Part shown: one piece after another, positions 44,638-51,793 of the stretch | Position numbering within the stretch: position 1 is the first letter of the stretch | How the letters are laid out: each line of letters opens with the position of its first letter | Source: Desulfovirgula sp. | GTDB lineage: Bacteria > Bacillota > Desulfotomaculia > Desulfotomaculales > Desulfocucumaceae | Assembly: GCA_020725625.1 (NCBI GenBank) | Contig: DYET01000168.1 | Location: forward strand, 1-51,835 | Length of the DNA stretch: 51,835 nt | Direction: 5' to 3' | The notes under the pieces: generated by a model | Databases searched by the model: none | What the model was told of the DNA's origin: nothing | The model's input: the letters and a program-made list of their open reading frames with translations, nothing else | Program-made: the position numbers and the translations under genes

Positions 44638-46353
44638 ATGTCTTTTATAGCTTCAATAATTCTGAAAGACCGAATCATACAGGTGTCTGATTCCCGCATT
44701 GTCAGTGAAACGGAAAACAGCATGATTATTGAGGATGACAGCGCACAGAAGCTTTTTCAGTTAAAAAACAACATCGGGCTTGCATTTTGCGGCATCCAGC
44801 GTTACGGGACCATGACCATAGAAAAAGCTTTGGAATGCTTTAAGACGGCTGAAAATTTGAATCTGCCTCCTGTTCAGCTTGCCGATAAACTACGGGACCA
44901 CTTGGCCGAATACTGGGGAAATATCGGAAAGGGTGTATTTTGTTTTCACCTTTGCGGTTACTACCAGGGCCGCCCTTTCAATATCAGAAGATTTAATCCC
45001 CTCCCCCCTGCCCACTTGATTAACGAGGCGCACAACCCGGCACCGCCGTTTACACTTTTTATAAACGGGGCTGATGACGAAAGTATAGCCAGGGCTTTAA
45101 GCGGCCTGAGAGCGCCACATTTTACGCGAATACCCGCGGTTGACACCCTCAACCACCTGATAGATATAACCTTTCTGGTTATTGACCGGGTGCCATGCTG
45201 CGGCGGGGACGCGCAGGTGCAAATTATAACACCGAACGGGGTTGCAGATTTCAAATCCGTGAGGAAGCCCCCGTTAAGGGTTGTGCACGGAATGATCAGG
45301 GAAGGGACATATGGGTTAAAAGTTTCCGGCGATGGTGAAATATATTCCAGTACAATACGTACCGGCGAAGAAACCGATAAGACCTATGTAGCTATGGTTC
45401 CTCCCAACTACCTGCAAGTCTGGAGTGAGGTTGGGGGCATATCTAAAAAGCAACTTGAAATAGCGGCACACCCAGGCGGCGGAGGCGGTGGAATCGATTT
45501 CTATCGCGACGATAACTTTGCGGGCACAATTCAGGTAGATTCTTCCGGCTTCTTTATATCGGCGATAGGAAGCAACTTGAAACTAAGCGCTGCCAACGTC
45601 ATTGTGACGGATAACCTTGTTCCTGATACCCACTTGACCGGCCAGATAGGCACGGCTATCGCAGTTTGGGATTACGTCAGGGCCGCCAACATTGTATCCG
45701 CGGATCTTTGCTTTAAAGAAGAAGTCTGTCCTGTATGTGAACAGCCGTTCATTAAAGGTGATATTATCGTATTACTGGTAAAGGCCGTCCAGCCGGGGCA
45801 CATGACTGCAACCATTCCGATTCATGACAGGTGCAAGGACACGTCCAAAACCCTTACCTTTGAGGTCCAGGAAACGGAGACAAGATACCGGCTTGATGAC
45901 AGCGGGGAGGTAATTGCCTATTCCGTTCCTGCTTATATTGAGGAAGATATAGAAGTGATCAGGTTGAAGGAAGGGTATTCCCTGGACGAAATAACAGGGC
46001 AATTCAGGAAAAAGGCTTTCGTGACGGACGTGGCCCGGGAGGGATATTCCGCAAGGTTCAAATCAATTTATGACGATGCCGGGAGGTTATTGCCGCCAGC
46101 AAAGCGGGAAGTAGTGTTCTGTGACGAATTAACTGGCCGGGAAGTGGAACTGTCAAGCATCCTTAAACCTGTCGAAGTTTTCCCGGAGCGGCCGGCCACG
46201 AAGGACGAGGCTGTTGAGGTGGTTACGGTCAGGCGACGCAGGCCGGTGATGAAAACGGTGACGGTGGAGGTTGGAGGAGTGGCCGGCGCGGAGTCTCCCA
46301 CTACTGAGACTTCTGCTGAGGCTTCCGCCGAGCCTGATCCTAATCCGGCTTGA
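44638..46353 (+). CDS. Protein with proteasome-like Ntn-hydrolase N-terminal domain
   Basis: 571 residues. Residues 1-45 align with HslV/proteasome beta subunits: Ser2 (first residue after Met removal), S17-D18-S19 matching the catalytic Asp17 loop, K38 in AQKLFQL matching Lys33, then NIGLAFCGIQRYGTMTIEKALECF. The middle has a tail-fibre-like sequence (DSSGFFISAIGSNLKLS). A CxxC plus H-x2-C pair (C364, C367, H396, C399) suggests a zinc site; the C-terminus is acidic and low-complexity. GGAGAG precedes the ATG. Position directly after the tape measure gene suggests a phage-particle or host-interaction protein, but activity is unproven. Confidence 0.65.
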   Translation: MSFIASIILKDRIIQVSDSRIVSETENSMIIEDDSAQKLFQLKNNIGLAFCGIQRYGTMTIEKALECFKTAENLNLPPVQLADKLRDHLAEYWGNIGKGVFCFHLCGYYQGRPFNIRRFNPLPPAHLINEAHNPAPPFTLFINGADDESIARALSGLRAPHFTRIPAVDTLNHLIDITFLVIDRVPCCGGDAQVQIITPNGVADFKSVRKPPLRVVHGMIREGTYGLKVSGDGEIYSSTIRTGEETDKTYVAMVPPNYLQVWSEVGGISKKQLEIAAHPGGGGGGIDFYRDDNFAGTIQVDSSGFFISAIGSNLKLSAANVIVTDNLVPDTHLTGQIGTAIAVWDYVRAANIVSADLCFKEEVCPVCEQPFIKGDIIVLLVKAVQPGHMTATIPIHDRCKDTSKTLTFEVQETETRYRLDDSGEVIAYSVPAYIEEDIEVIRLKEGYSLDEITGQFRKKAFVTDVAREGYSARFKSIYDDAGRLLPPAKREVVFCDELTGREVELSSILKPVEVFPERPATKDEAVEVVTVRRRRPVMKTVTVEVGGVAGAESPTTETSAEASAEPDPNPA

Positions 46354-46384
46354 GCGATAATGAAGAGGTATATGGTGCCACTAT

Positions 46385-46428
46385 CCCCCCGCTTCCCGGT
46401 GTCAGGCCGGGGACGGGGGGTTGTTTTT
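46385..46428 (+). terminator. Rho-independent terminator after the tail-type genes
   Basis: CCCCCCG...CCCGG pairs with CCGGG...CGGGGGG (46385-46420) and is followed by TTGTTTTT. Confidence 0.8.
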
Positions 46429-46446
46429 ATCTTTGAAATGTAAAAG

Positions 46447-46490
46447 CGGGGATAACGAAAAAATTGTTGGTGTTAATTTCGTTATCCCCG
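46447..46490. other. Strong hairpin, followed by a second dyad
   Basis: A perfect 14-bp stem CGGGGATAACGAAA (46447-46460) with its complement at 46477-46490 and a 16-base loop, without a T-run. The dyad TAGACAT/ATGTCTA follows at about 46496-46514. The 46,429-46,813 interval contains no long gene; it holds these dyads, an AT-rich stretch, and the leader/hairpin below. Confidence 0.5.
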
Positions 46491-46625
46491 ACTACATAGA
46501 CATAAGTCATGTCTATAATATACTATTTTAAATAATTAAATCAATAGGACAAAAATAAAATATATTAAATTTCTCTTAAACATCTTGATGCTAGTTAATA
46601 TATATTGATATAATACACAAAAAGC

Positions 46626-46700
46626 AAAAGGGGTGATTTAAGTTGAAAACCATAAAACTATAGCGGGAAGGTCAGCCGCCAAGCAAGAACCTTCCCGCTA
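46626..46700 (+). promoter_or_regulatory. Candidate leader peptide and hairpin
   Basis: A ribosome binding site AAAAGGGGTGA (46626-46636) precedes a six-codon frame MKTIKL (TTG 46643 to TAG 46663). Its stop overlaps a perfect 12-bp stem TAGCGGGAAGGT (46661-46672) / ACCTTCCCGCTA (46689-46700). This resembles a translated attenuator or a structured RNA; function unproven. Confidence 0.35.
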
Positions 46701-46813
46701 AAGACACCCTGCCCTGAAGGGAGGATACCCTGTCCCTATTATACCATAACCCCCCCCGGGGGCCAAAAATCAAATAGTTGTTTATCCAAAAACCCAAAGG
46801 AGACTTGTCAATA

Positions 46814-46933
46814 GTGATAATCTTTATGAATCTGCCCGAAGGCGCCGAGTGGGTGTTTTTCAAAAAAGAAAATATCCTGGTGATTAACTCAAAATACCGC
46901 CCTGAAGGCCACACCAGCCCGGCGAAAAATTAA
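46814..46933 (+). CDS. Small protein, 39 residues
   Basis: GTG 46814 with AAAGGAG 10 bp upstream. The product is acidic/aromatic: residues include LPEGAEWVFFKKENILVIN. It is followed after 11 bp by another small gene, both in the same direction. Unknown function. Confidence 0.45.
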   Translation: MIIFMNLPEGAEWVFFKKENILVINSKYRPEGHTSPAKN

Positions 46934-46944
46934 ATTGGAGCGGG

Positions 46945-47070
46945 ATGGCCGTCAAGGATCTGGTGGAGGATTGCAGCCGATTGCGGTCAGGATGTTTGGA
47001 GTTGTATGGCAGGATAGGTGAGATTTTTTACAAGGTAAATGAGGCTCTTGCTGTCGTTAAGGGCCTGTAA
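46945..47070 (+). CDS. Small helical protein, 41 residues
   Basis: ATG 46945 with TTGGAG just upstream. The sequence AVKDLVEDCSRLRSGCLEL and a hydrophobic C-terminus suggest a short helix. Unknown function. Confidence 0.4.
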   Translation: MAVKDLVEDCSRLRSGCLELYGRIGEIFYKVNEALAVVKGL

Positions 47071-47119
47071 AGAGCTTATGGCGCCATTAACCTAAAATTA
47101 TTAGGAGGTTGAAATTAAA

Positions 47120-47533
47120 ATGCCGAATAATAATACTGTTCACACCGCATGGCGGACCTTCATCGAGACCCGCCAGGAAGAAGCTGGCCGGGGTATTGCT
47201 GATGACCCGCAGTTTTCCATATTGTTCAATGAATACCAGGAGACCATTGACGGCCTTGTCAGCGTCCTTCAGGGCGGGGTTGCTGTCTCCCCGGTGGAGC
47301 TGGTGGATCGGCTGGAGAAGATCCGGGACCTGAACGATGAGTTGATGGCGGCCGTTGAGGAGCGGTTTTACTTGGCCGGGTTGAAAGATGGGGTTGCTGT
47401 CGGGCAGGTGTTTCTGATTCAGGAGGGGGAGGATGATTACCTTCAACATACACTGGACGATTATTTGACGCTGGCCGTTGAAATTGCCCGAGAGTATGGA
47501 GAGGGTGACGGAGAAGGGTTAAAAGCATCTTAA
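47120..47533 (+). CDS. Unknown acidic protein
   Basis: 137 residues with AGGAGG before ATG 47120. It is helical and acidic; VEERFYLAGLKDGVAVGQVF near the C-terminus resembles a repeat found in several small Firmicute mobile-element proteins, not named here. Same direction and operon as its neighbours. Confidence 0.6.
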   Translation: MPNNNTVHTAWRTFIETRQEEAGRGIADDPQFSILFNEYQETIDGLVSVLQGGVAVSPVELVDRLEKIRDLNDELMAAVEERFYLAGLKDGVAVGQVFLIQEGEDDYLQHTLDDYLTLAVEIAREYGEGDGEGLKAS

Positions 47534-47588
47534 TCAACAACCCGATCTTCGGGAATTTTGAAAAAAATAAGTGTCAGGAGTGATTCAG

Positions 47589-48281
47589 ATGGCAGAAAGA
47601 AAACAACTTCGGAGTATCAATGAAGTATGGGAAGATCTTCTATGGCCCGGCGGTGGAATTATGGGGCCAGATCCAGAACAAAGTAGGAGACATAAAGCAG
47701 TTGCCGAGGTGTTATGTTGCATCCCGGAAGAAGATTACCAAAAACTTAGTAACGAGTTATTAGATCAGTTTCAATGGTTTATCCCACACCATGAAATCAG
47801 GGGGATGGTTTACCCCTTTTTTGCAGATATTTTTCCGGAAGAGGACCCAGAAACAAAGCTATCGCTAAAGCCATACGCACAGGTAATATATTTAAGCCCG
47901 GTTCTTGAAAAATCGGCATATGATATTGTTGTGGCCATAGTTGCCCATGAAATTGCCCATATTGTGCTCGGTCATAAAATAATGGTGGGAGCAGAATACG
48001 AGACCCAGGAACAAGAAGCGTTTGATTTAATTTGTAAATGGGGTTTTGAGAAGGAAGCAAAAAAACACCATGCCGGATGCAAGCGGAGAGAATCTTTAGA
48101 AGAAACAATGGTTCGTAAGGTTCTTGAGCCAGTAACCGGGAAGGAAAGTGTCAGGCTTGACAAAACCAGTCAAAAACGGGAACCGCTGGACGTCCCCCTG
48201 AAGAGAGTGGTAGACTTTAAGGATCAGGATGTTACTATCAAAAGAGATAATATAGATGGTCCTATAAAAAGGAGTCAATAA
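47589..48281 (+). CDS. HExxH zinc metalloprotease-like protein
   Basis: 230 residues. H120-E121-I-A-H124 in VAIVAHEIAHIVLGHK is a zincin motif, and EQEAFDLICKWGFE (E141/E143) supplies a likely third ligand, as in ImmA/M48-type gluzincins. The last 40 residues are basic with repeated PLK/IKR elements. AGGAGTGA precedes ATG 47589. It might cleave a regulator of the element, as ImmA does; no proof here. Confidence 0.65.
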   Translation: MAERKQLRSINEVWEDLLWPGGGIMGPDPEQSRRHKAVAEVLCCIPEEDYQKLSNELLDQFQWFIPHHEIRGMVYPFFADIFPEEDPETKLSLKPYAQVIYLSPVLEKSAYDIVVAIVAHEIAHIVLGHKIMVGAEYETQEQEAFDLICKWGFEKEAKKHHAGCKRRESLEETMVRKVLEPVTGKESVRLDKTSQKREPLDVPLKRVVDFKDQDVTIKRDNIDGPIKRSQ

Positions 48282-48326
48282 ACTCTGTTAAGCCGCCCTT
48301 CAGGAAGCCATAGAAGCCGCTTTGTG

Positions 48327-48363
48327 GCCCCCGGTAAGGGGATTATACCTGCCGGGGGCTTTT
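48327..48363 (+). terminator. Rho-independent terminator
   Basis: GCCCCCGG (48327-48334) pairs with CCGGGGGC (48352-48359), followed by TTTT. It ends the metalloprotease operon. Confidence 0.8.
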
Positions 48364-48464
48364 CGTTGGCTATGGGCGATTCTGGAAAGCCGTGAGCGGG
48401 GGCAGAATCGTGAAATAATGTAAAGGGAGGGATATAGGGACAACTGCAGAGCTTCCATATATGA

Positions 48465-48923
48465 TTAACGGCCTTCAGTAATCCAAATATGCGCTATACA
48501 GGGTTGGATGCTACCGTCCCATTCTTTGCCGTATATATCTTCCGGTCTTGGGTTGCCGAAAAAAAGCTCTTCTCTACTTATTTCAATATGGTTAGGTGAG
48601 ATAAACACTTTACCTTGTAATATATTCGACATACAAAAAACACCGCCAATAGGTTTGCCTTCTTTGTCGAGATAATCAACAGAAAGAAAAACGCCGGTTA
48701 TTATTTTATCGCTAATATTTTGAAATTTGACTGCCACTGTGCTATTGCTGGTTATGGTGTTTTCGCCGGGGGCTTTTTCTATGTAGCAGTCAATTATTTT
48801 AATATGTTTTGAAATTTCTTCCGGGTTGTCTATAAGCTGATCTTGAGTTTTGGAACATGCAGAAAGCCCAAGAAGCAACAGCAAAAGAAGCATGGGCAGG
48901 AATACCTTTTTCAAGCCAATCAA
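48465..48923 (-). CDS. Putative lipoprotein
   Basis: 152 residues with a type II signal peptide: basic start, hydrophobic PMLLLLLLLGL and lipobox LSAC with Cys23. The mature part has a beta-rich FxLYD-like pattern (STVAVKFQNISDKIITGVFLSVDYLDKEG in two blocks). No known function; anchored to the outer face of the membrane. It is the only minus-strand gene in this part of the element, so may be cargo. Confidence 0.75.
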   Translation of the reverse strand: MIGLKKVFLPMLLLLLLLGLSACSKTQDQLIDNPEEISKHIKIIDCYIEKAPGENTITSNSTVAVKFQNISDKIITGVFLSVDYLDKEGKPIGGVFCMSNILQGKVFISPNHIEISREELFFGNPRPEDIYGKEWDGSIQPCIAHIWITEGR

Positions 48924-48987
48924 CCCCTTTTGTTTATTATACCAATATATTTGATAACGTATAGGCCATACTTGGATTTACAGACAG

Positions 48988-49012
48988 AACTATGCCGCTT
49001 GGCGGCATAGTT
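48988..49012. terminator. Perfect hairpin upstream of the lipoprotein gene
   Basis: AACTATGCCGC/GCGGCATAGTT with a 3-base loop, followed by TTT on the plus strand. It may be a terminator or an operator. Confidence 0.4.
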
Positions 49013-49137
49013 TCAGGGGGCATAGAAAAGACCACAGAAGTAATTTATAGGCTCCCTTAAAACAAAACCGCGCGGCCTTTTGGGTTGTTAGCCCGTGGCC
49101 CGCGCTGAATGAAAATGACACAAAATGAAAGGTGGTG

Positions 49138-49218
49138 ATGAAAGGAGATGAATCAAAACCTACACCCAAGTATATTGTATGGGATTTACGGGGGAATGTC
49201 AAGGTTAGGCAAGGTTGA
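49138..49218 (+). CDS. Possible 26-residue peptide
   Basis: AAAGGTGG immediately precedes ATG 49138; the product begins MKGDESKPTPKYIVWDL and ends at TGA 49216. Overlapping frames here are open too, so this is uncertain. The 49,219-49,469 interval is G/C-rich and holds no gene I can support. Confidence 0.25.
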   Translation: MKGDESKPTPKYIVWDLRGNVKVRQG

Positions 49219-49469
49219 TTTTGGTTGTAAGGCTGATGAAGTCCTTTTTGTTGGACAAAACTGTCCGGGGGAGCTCTCCGCGGCCGGCGCGAACACCCCC
49301 CCCCACCGGGGGCGGCGGGAATTGTTTTGGGGTGGCCCTGGGGCGGCTGCTGGCCATGGGTCTGGGCGGCCCTGGGCCAGGAAAAGGATGTTTGCTGTTG
49401 GCGGCCTGGTCAGCGGTCCGCCGGCAGGAAATGAGGGAACTAAGACAAGACTAAAAGGTATCCCGGAGG

Positions 49470-49895
49470 TTCTTTAAGCTTCCGGAGATAATATCTCCGG
49501 GACTGGAAATATCTCCGGGGCTGGAAACCGTGACTTTGTTGGCTTTCGGAGATACCGGAGACACTGGAGATATTTTCGGAGACTATCTGGAAGATGCAAT
49601 ATTATTTTTTTGTATTGCTTCCACATGGTCCCTGCGTAAAATAAACTATCTTATGGTGTTACTGAAACCCTTGATATTCAAGGGTTTTTGTGTTGATGTT
49701 GCAATGATGTTGCAACCAGGCTTAACGGGAGATCGGATGCTCCCCGGAGATATTTTTGGAGATACCGGAGATATTATCTCCGGGGGTGAAAATATCTCCG
49801 GCCCCGGAAGCCTTGTCCCTGTTGGCTTTGGAGATACCGGAGATATTGGAGATATTTTAGCTTATTCTCTGGGGAAAGGGGTTAATATATTTTTT
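49470..49895 (-). repeat. Right TATCTCC/GGAGATA array
   Basis: Two units (about 49478-49595 and 49740-49895) in opposite orientation to the left array, each with several GGAGATACC/GGAGATATT repeats and a GGCTT(T/C) element. Between the units lies a terminator-like hairpin (49665-49689) and paired GTTGCAA sites. The last 43 bp (49853-49895) are the inverted copy of 33284-33326 with one mismatch. Open frames through it (Gly-Asp-Thr repeats) are products of the repeat, not genes. Confidence 0.85.
49665..49689 (+). terminator. Hairpin with T-run inside the right array
   Basis: AAACCCTTGA/TCAAGGGTTT with a TAT loop, followed by TT. Located between the two repeat units. Confidence 0.6.
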
Positions 49896-50070
49896 TTGTG
49901 TTTTTGGCCGGCAATATGGCATTTTATGTTAAAGTTGTCATAGTCTGCCAGGTTTATAGAAGGATTATAATGACATATCTACCATAATATACCACCTGCC
50001 CTTTGTATATTTTTTATACTTAGTTAGTGCGCAGACGAACAGGTTTTCCCGCCGCCATACAAATTATATA

Positions 50071-50099
50071 TTGACTACCATGCTACCATGCTATACAAT
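50071..50099 (+). promoter_or_regulatory. Sigma-A promoter with direct repeat operator
   Basis: TTGACT (50071-50076), 17-bp spacer, TACAAT (50094-50099). The spacer contains ACCATGCT twice in tandem (50077-50084, 50085-50092). It drives the ribbon-helix-helix and integrase genes. Tandem repeats inside a promoter are a usual operator for ribbon-helix-helix proteins. Confidence 0.75.
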
Positions 50100-50119
50100 T
50101 ATAGGAGGAGGTGATTGCG

Positions 50120-50308
50120 TTGACACTGGAAACCAAAATGGCAATTCGGGTCCCGGAAGAATGGCACCGCCAGGTCAAGGCTGAAGCTGCCTTGCGGGGG
50201 ACCACGGTAAGTAAGCTTATAAGGACTGCGGTTGATGAATGGCTGAAACAAAATCCGAGGGAGGCGGTTAAAGATGGCAAAGAAAACGAAAAAGCGGGCA
50301 AACGGTGA
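50120..50308 (+). CDS. Ribbon-helix-helix protein, candidate excisionase/autoregulator
   Basis: 62 residues. KMAIRVPEEWHRQVKAEA, RGTTVSKLIRTAVDEWL is an Arc/CopG-type fold: a short beta strand then two helices. Start TTG 50120 after AGGAGGAGGTGA; GTG 50111 lies inside the binding site. It overlaps the integrase gene by 35 bp. It probably controls its promoter and integration/excision. Confidence 0.75.
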   Translation: MTLETKMAIRVPEEWHRQVKAEAALRGTTVSKLIRTAVDEWLKQNPREAVKDGKENEKAGKR

Positions 50309-51473
50309 AGGTTCTATTTATCAGCGGTCCAACGGTACATGGGTTGCGCAAATAACCATCGGGCGCGATTCTGAGGGCAGGCCCAAAAGAACAAGTTTTT
50401 CAGGTAAAACCCGCAAGGAAGTACAGGAAAAGGTAAACAAGGCCCTTTCGGAACTACAAACCGGGACCTTTATTGAACCCACAAAAACAACCTTGGCCCA
50501 GTGGCTAGACACCTGGATGGAGGAATACAAAAAACCCAGCTTGCGCCCCACTACATACGAAGGTTACAACTTCATAATCAAGACCCACATAACACCGGCA
50601 ACAATCGGCAATATCCAGTTAAGGCACATACAGCCGAGTGATTTACAGCGGTTCTATAACGCCAAATTGGAGAGCGGTCGGGCGGACGGCAAGGGCGGGC
50701 TTTCCCCTAGGATGATCCGGTACATTCACGCAATCCTGCACGGCGCCCTGAAGCAAGCCGTCAGAGAGGGCCTGGTTATTCGCAATGTCACTGAGGCGGT
50801 AACGCTCCCCCGACACCAAAGGAAAGAGTTTACACCACTCACCCAGGAGCAGGTTATTAAATTCCTTAACTCAATTAAAAACGACAAGTTTTACCCGGCT
50901 ATCCTGCTTGACCTGGGAAGCGGGTTGAGACTTGGTGAACTGCTGGCCCTCCGGTGGCAGGACGTGGACCTAAAAAACGCAGTAATCAGGGTCAGGCAAT
51001 CGCTGGCATCAGTAAAAGGGCAATGGCTGTTCCAGGAGCCCAAAAGCGAGAAGTCCCGGCGCTCCATACCTATACCGAAAGATATAATCACCGAGTTAAA
51101 AGCGCACAAGGCCCGGCAGAACCAGGAGAAACTATTAGCCGGCACCGCCTACCAGGACCACGATCTTGTATTTGCAATGCCTGATGGCAACCCCTTAAAG
51201 GTAAGGTCGTTTCAGGAACACTTTGAAAAACTTCTTTCCAATGCCGGGATGCCCCGGGTGCGCTTCCATGACCTGCGCCACACCTACGCAACACTACTGC
51301 TGGAAGCGGGCGAACATCCCAAGGTTGTTCAGGAGCTTTTGGGGCACAGCCAGATAACAATGACACTGGACACTTACAGCCACGTCCTGCCGGAGTTGAA
51401 GCAGGCGGCGGCAGCAAAACTGGGTAATATCCTCCAGAAAAGAAAAAGCCCCTCTCAGGTTGGAGGGAAATAA
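50274..51473 (+). CDS. Tyrosine recombinase, phage integrase
   Basis: 399 residues: N-terminal AP2-like arm-binding segment (GEGSIYQRSNGTWVAQI), SAM-like core-binding domain (TLAQWLDTWMEEYKKPSLRP), and catalytic domain with R220 (GLRLGELLALRW), H332-x2-R335 (HDLRHTYATLLLEAG), the histidine of LLGHSQIT and Y368 in DTYSHVL. All key residues are present, so it should be active. It lies 165 bp from the att core, next to the intact tRNA, as is usual. Confidence 0.96.
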   Translation: MAKKTKKRANGEGSIYQRSNGTWVAQITIGRDSEGRPKRTSFSGKTRKEVQEKVNKALSELQTGTFIEPTKTTLAQWLDTWMEEYKKPSLRPTTYEGYNFIIKTHITPATIGNIQLRHIQPSDLQRFYNAKLESGRADGKGGLSPRMIRYIHAILHGALKQAVREGLVIRNVTEAVTLPRHQRKEFTPLTQEQVIKFLNSIKNDKFYPAILLDLGSGLRLGELLALRWQDVDLKNAVIRVRQSLASVKGQWLFQEPKSEKSRRSIPIPKDIITELKAHKARQNQEKLLAGTAYQDHDLVFAMPDGNPLKVRSFQEHFEKLLSNAGMPRVRFHDLRHTYATLLLEAGEHPKVVQELLGHSQITMTLDTYSHVLPELKQAAAAKLGNILQKRKSPSQVGGK

Positions 51474-51558
51474 GCTTAACACGCAAACATATAACGGAAC
51501 TAATATCAACCGCCAGGCTGGACCCCCGGCGGTTGATGCCTTTTACTGGTTTTTAAGA

Positions 51559-51606
51559 CGGTTGCAACACGGTTGCAACATTTTAATTGTCTGCAACCCC
51601 GTTGCA
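51559..51606 (+). promoter_or_regulatory. Right arm-type sites (CGGTTGCAACA repeats)
   Basis: CGGTTGCAACA occurs in tandem at 51559-51569 and 51570-51580, and an inverted pair (TGCAACCCCGTTGCAA) follows at about 51592-51607. Related pairs are near attL (33217) and at 49695. They are candidate arm-binding sites for the integrase. Confidence 0.55.
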
Positions 51607-51638
51607 ATTTATATAAAACCCTGAAAAGGTTGATTTTA

Positions 51639-51697
51639 CTGGTGCGGCAGAAGGGACTTGAACCCCCACGGGCGTTACGCCCATAAGAACCTGAATC
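51639..51697 (-). repeat. Right att core within tRNA-Leu
   Basis: 59 bp identical to 33044-33102, covering the 3' part of the tRNA-Leu gene up to the anticodon arm. Integration therefore keeps the tRNA intact on this side. Confidence 0.93.
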
Positions 51698-51727
51698 TTA
51701 CGCGTCTGCCAATTCCGCCACTGCCGC
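51640..51727 (-). tRNA. tRNA-Leu (anticodon CAG)
   Basis: 88 nt including encoded CCA (51640-51642). The acceptor GCGGCAG pairs with CTGCCGC, the anticodon loop is TTCAGGT with CAG and stem TAAGA/TCTTA, and the long variable arm GGGCG-TAA-CGCCC is typical of tRNA-Leu. The T loop TTCAAGT is present. It is the integration target of the element, which has separated the gene from the terminator-like hairpin now at 33002-33042. Confidence 0.95.
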
Positions 51728-51763
51728 CTGTTCAATTGTTACTTGCGCCCTTGCGCAAAATAT

Positions 51764-51793
51764 ATGTTAACACAAGGCCTCCGGTCGTGTCAA
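51764..51793 (-). promoter_or_regulatory. Promoter of tRNA-Leu
   Basis: On the minus strand TTGACA (51788-51793), 18-bp spacer, TAACAT (51764-51769), 37 bp before the tRNA 5' end. Confidence 0.65.

Larger units (their letters stand above)
33044..51697. mobile_element. Integrated phage-like element in tRNA-Leu(CAG)
   Basis: About 18.6 kb between 59-bp direct repeats. It has an integrase and small ribbon-helix-helix protein at the right end, HTH regulators and a primase/helicase module at the left, and a few phage-type genes (terminase-small-like, tape measure) in the middle. Base composition is lower in GC than the flanking chromosome and uneven inside. No large terminase, portal, capsid, tail tube or lysis gene is recognisable, so it is a degenerate prophage, a satellite or an integrative element with borrowed tail genes. 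Confidence 0.9.

Noticed and set aside
46672-46914. Minus-strand open frame of 80 codons
   Set aside because: It is the complement of a hairpin and of the better supported small plus-strand gene at 46814; no ribosome binding site is visible.
49148-49477. 109-codon plus-strand frame
   Set aside because: A G/C-rich stretch with three overlapping open frames; composition (Gly, Pro, Arg runs) does not look like protein, and none is clearly favoured.
49530-49943. Open frame with Gly-Asp-Thr/Ile repeats
   Set aside because: The repeated residues come from the GGAGATA array read in frame; there is no good ribosome binding site and the array itself is noncoding.
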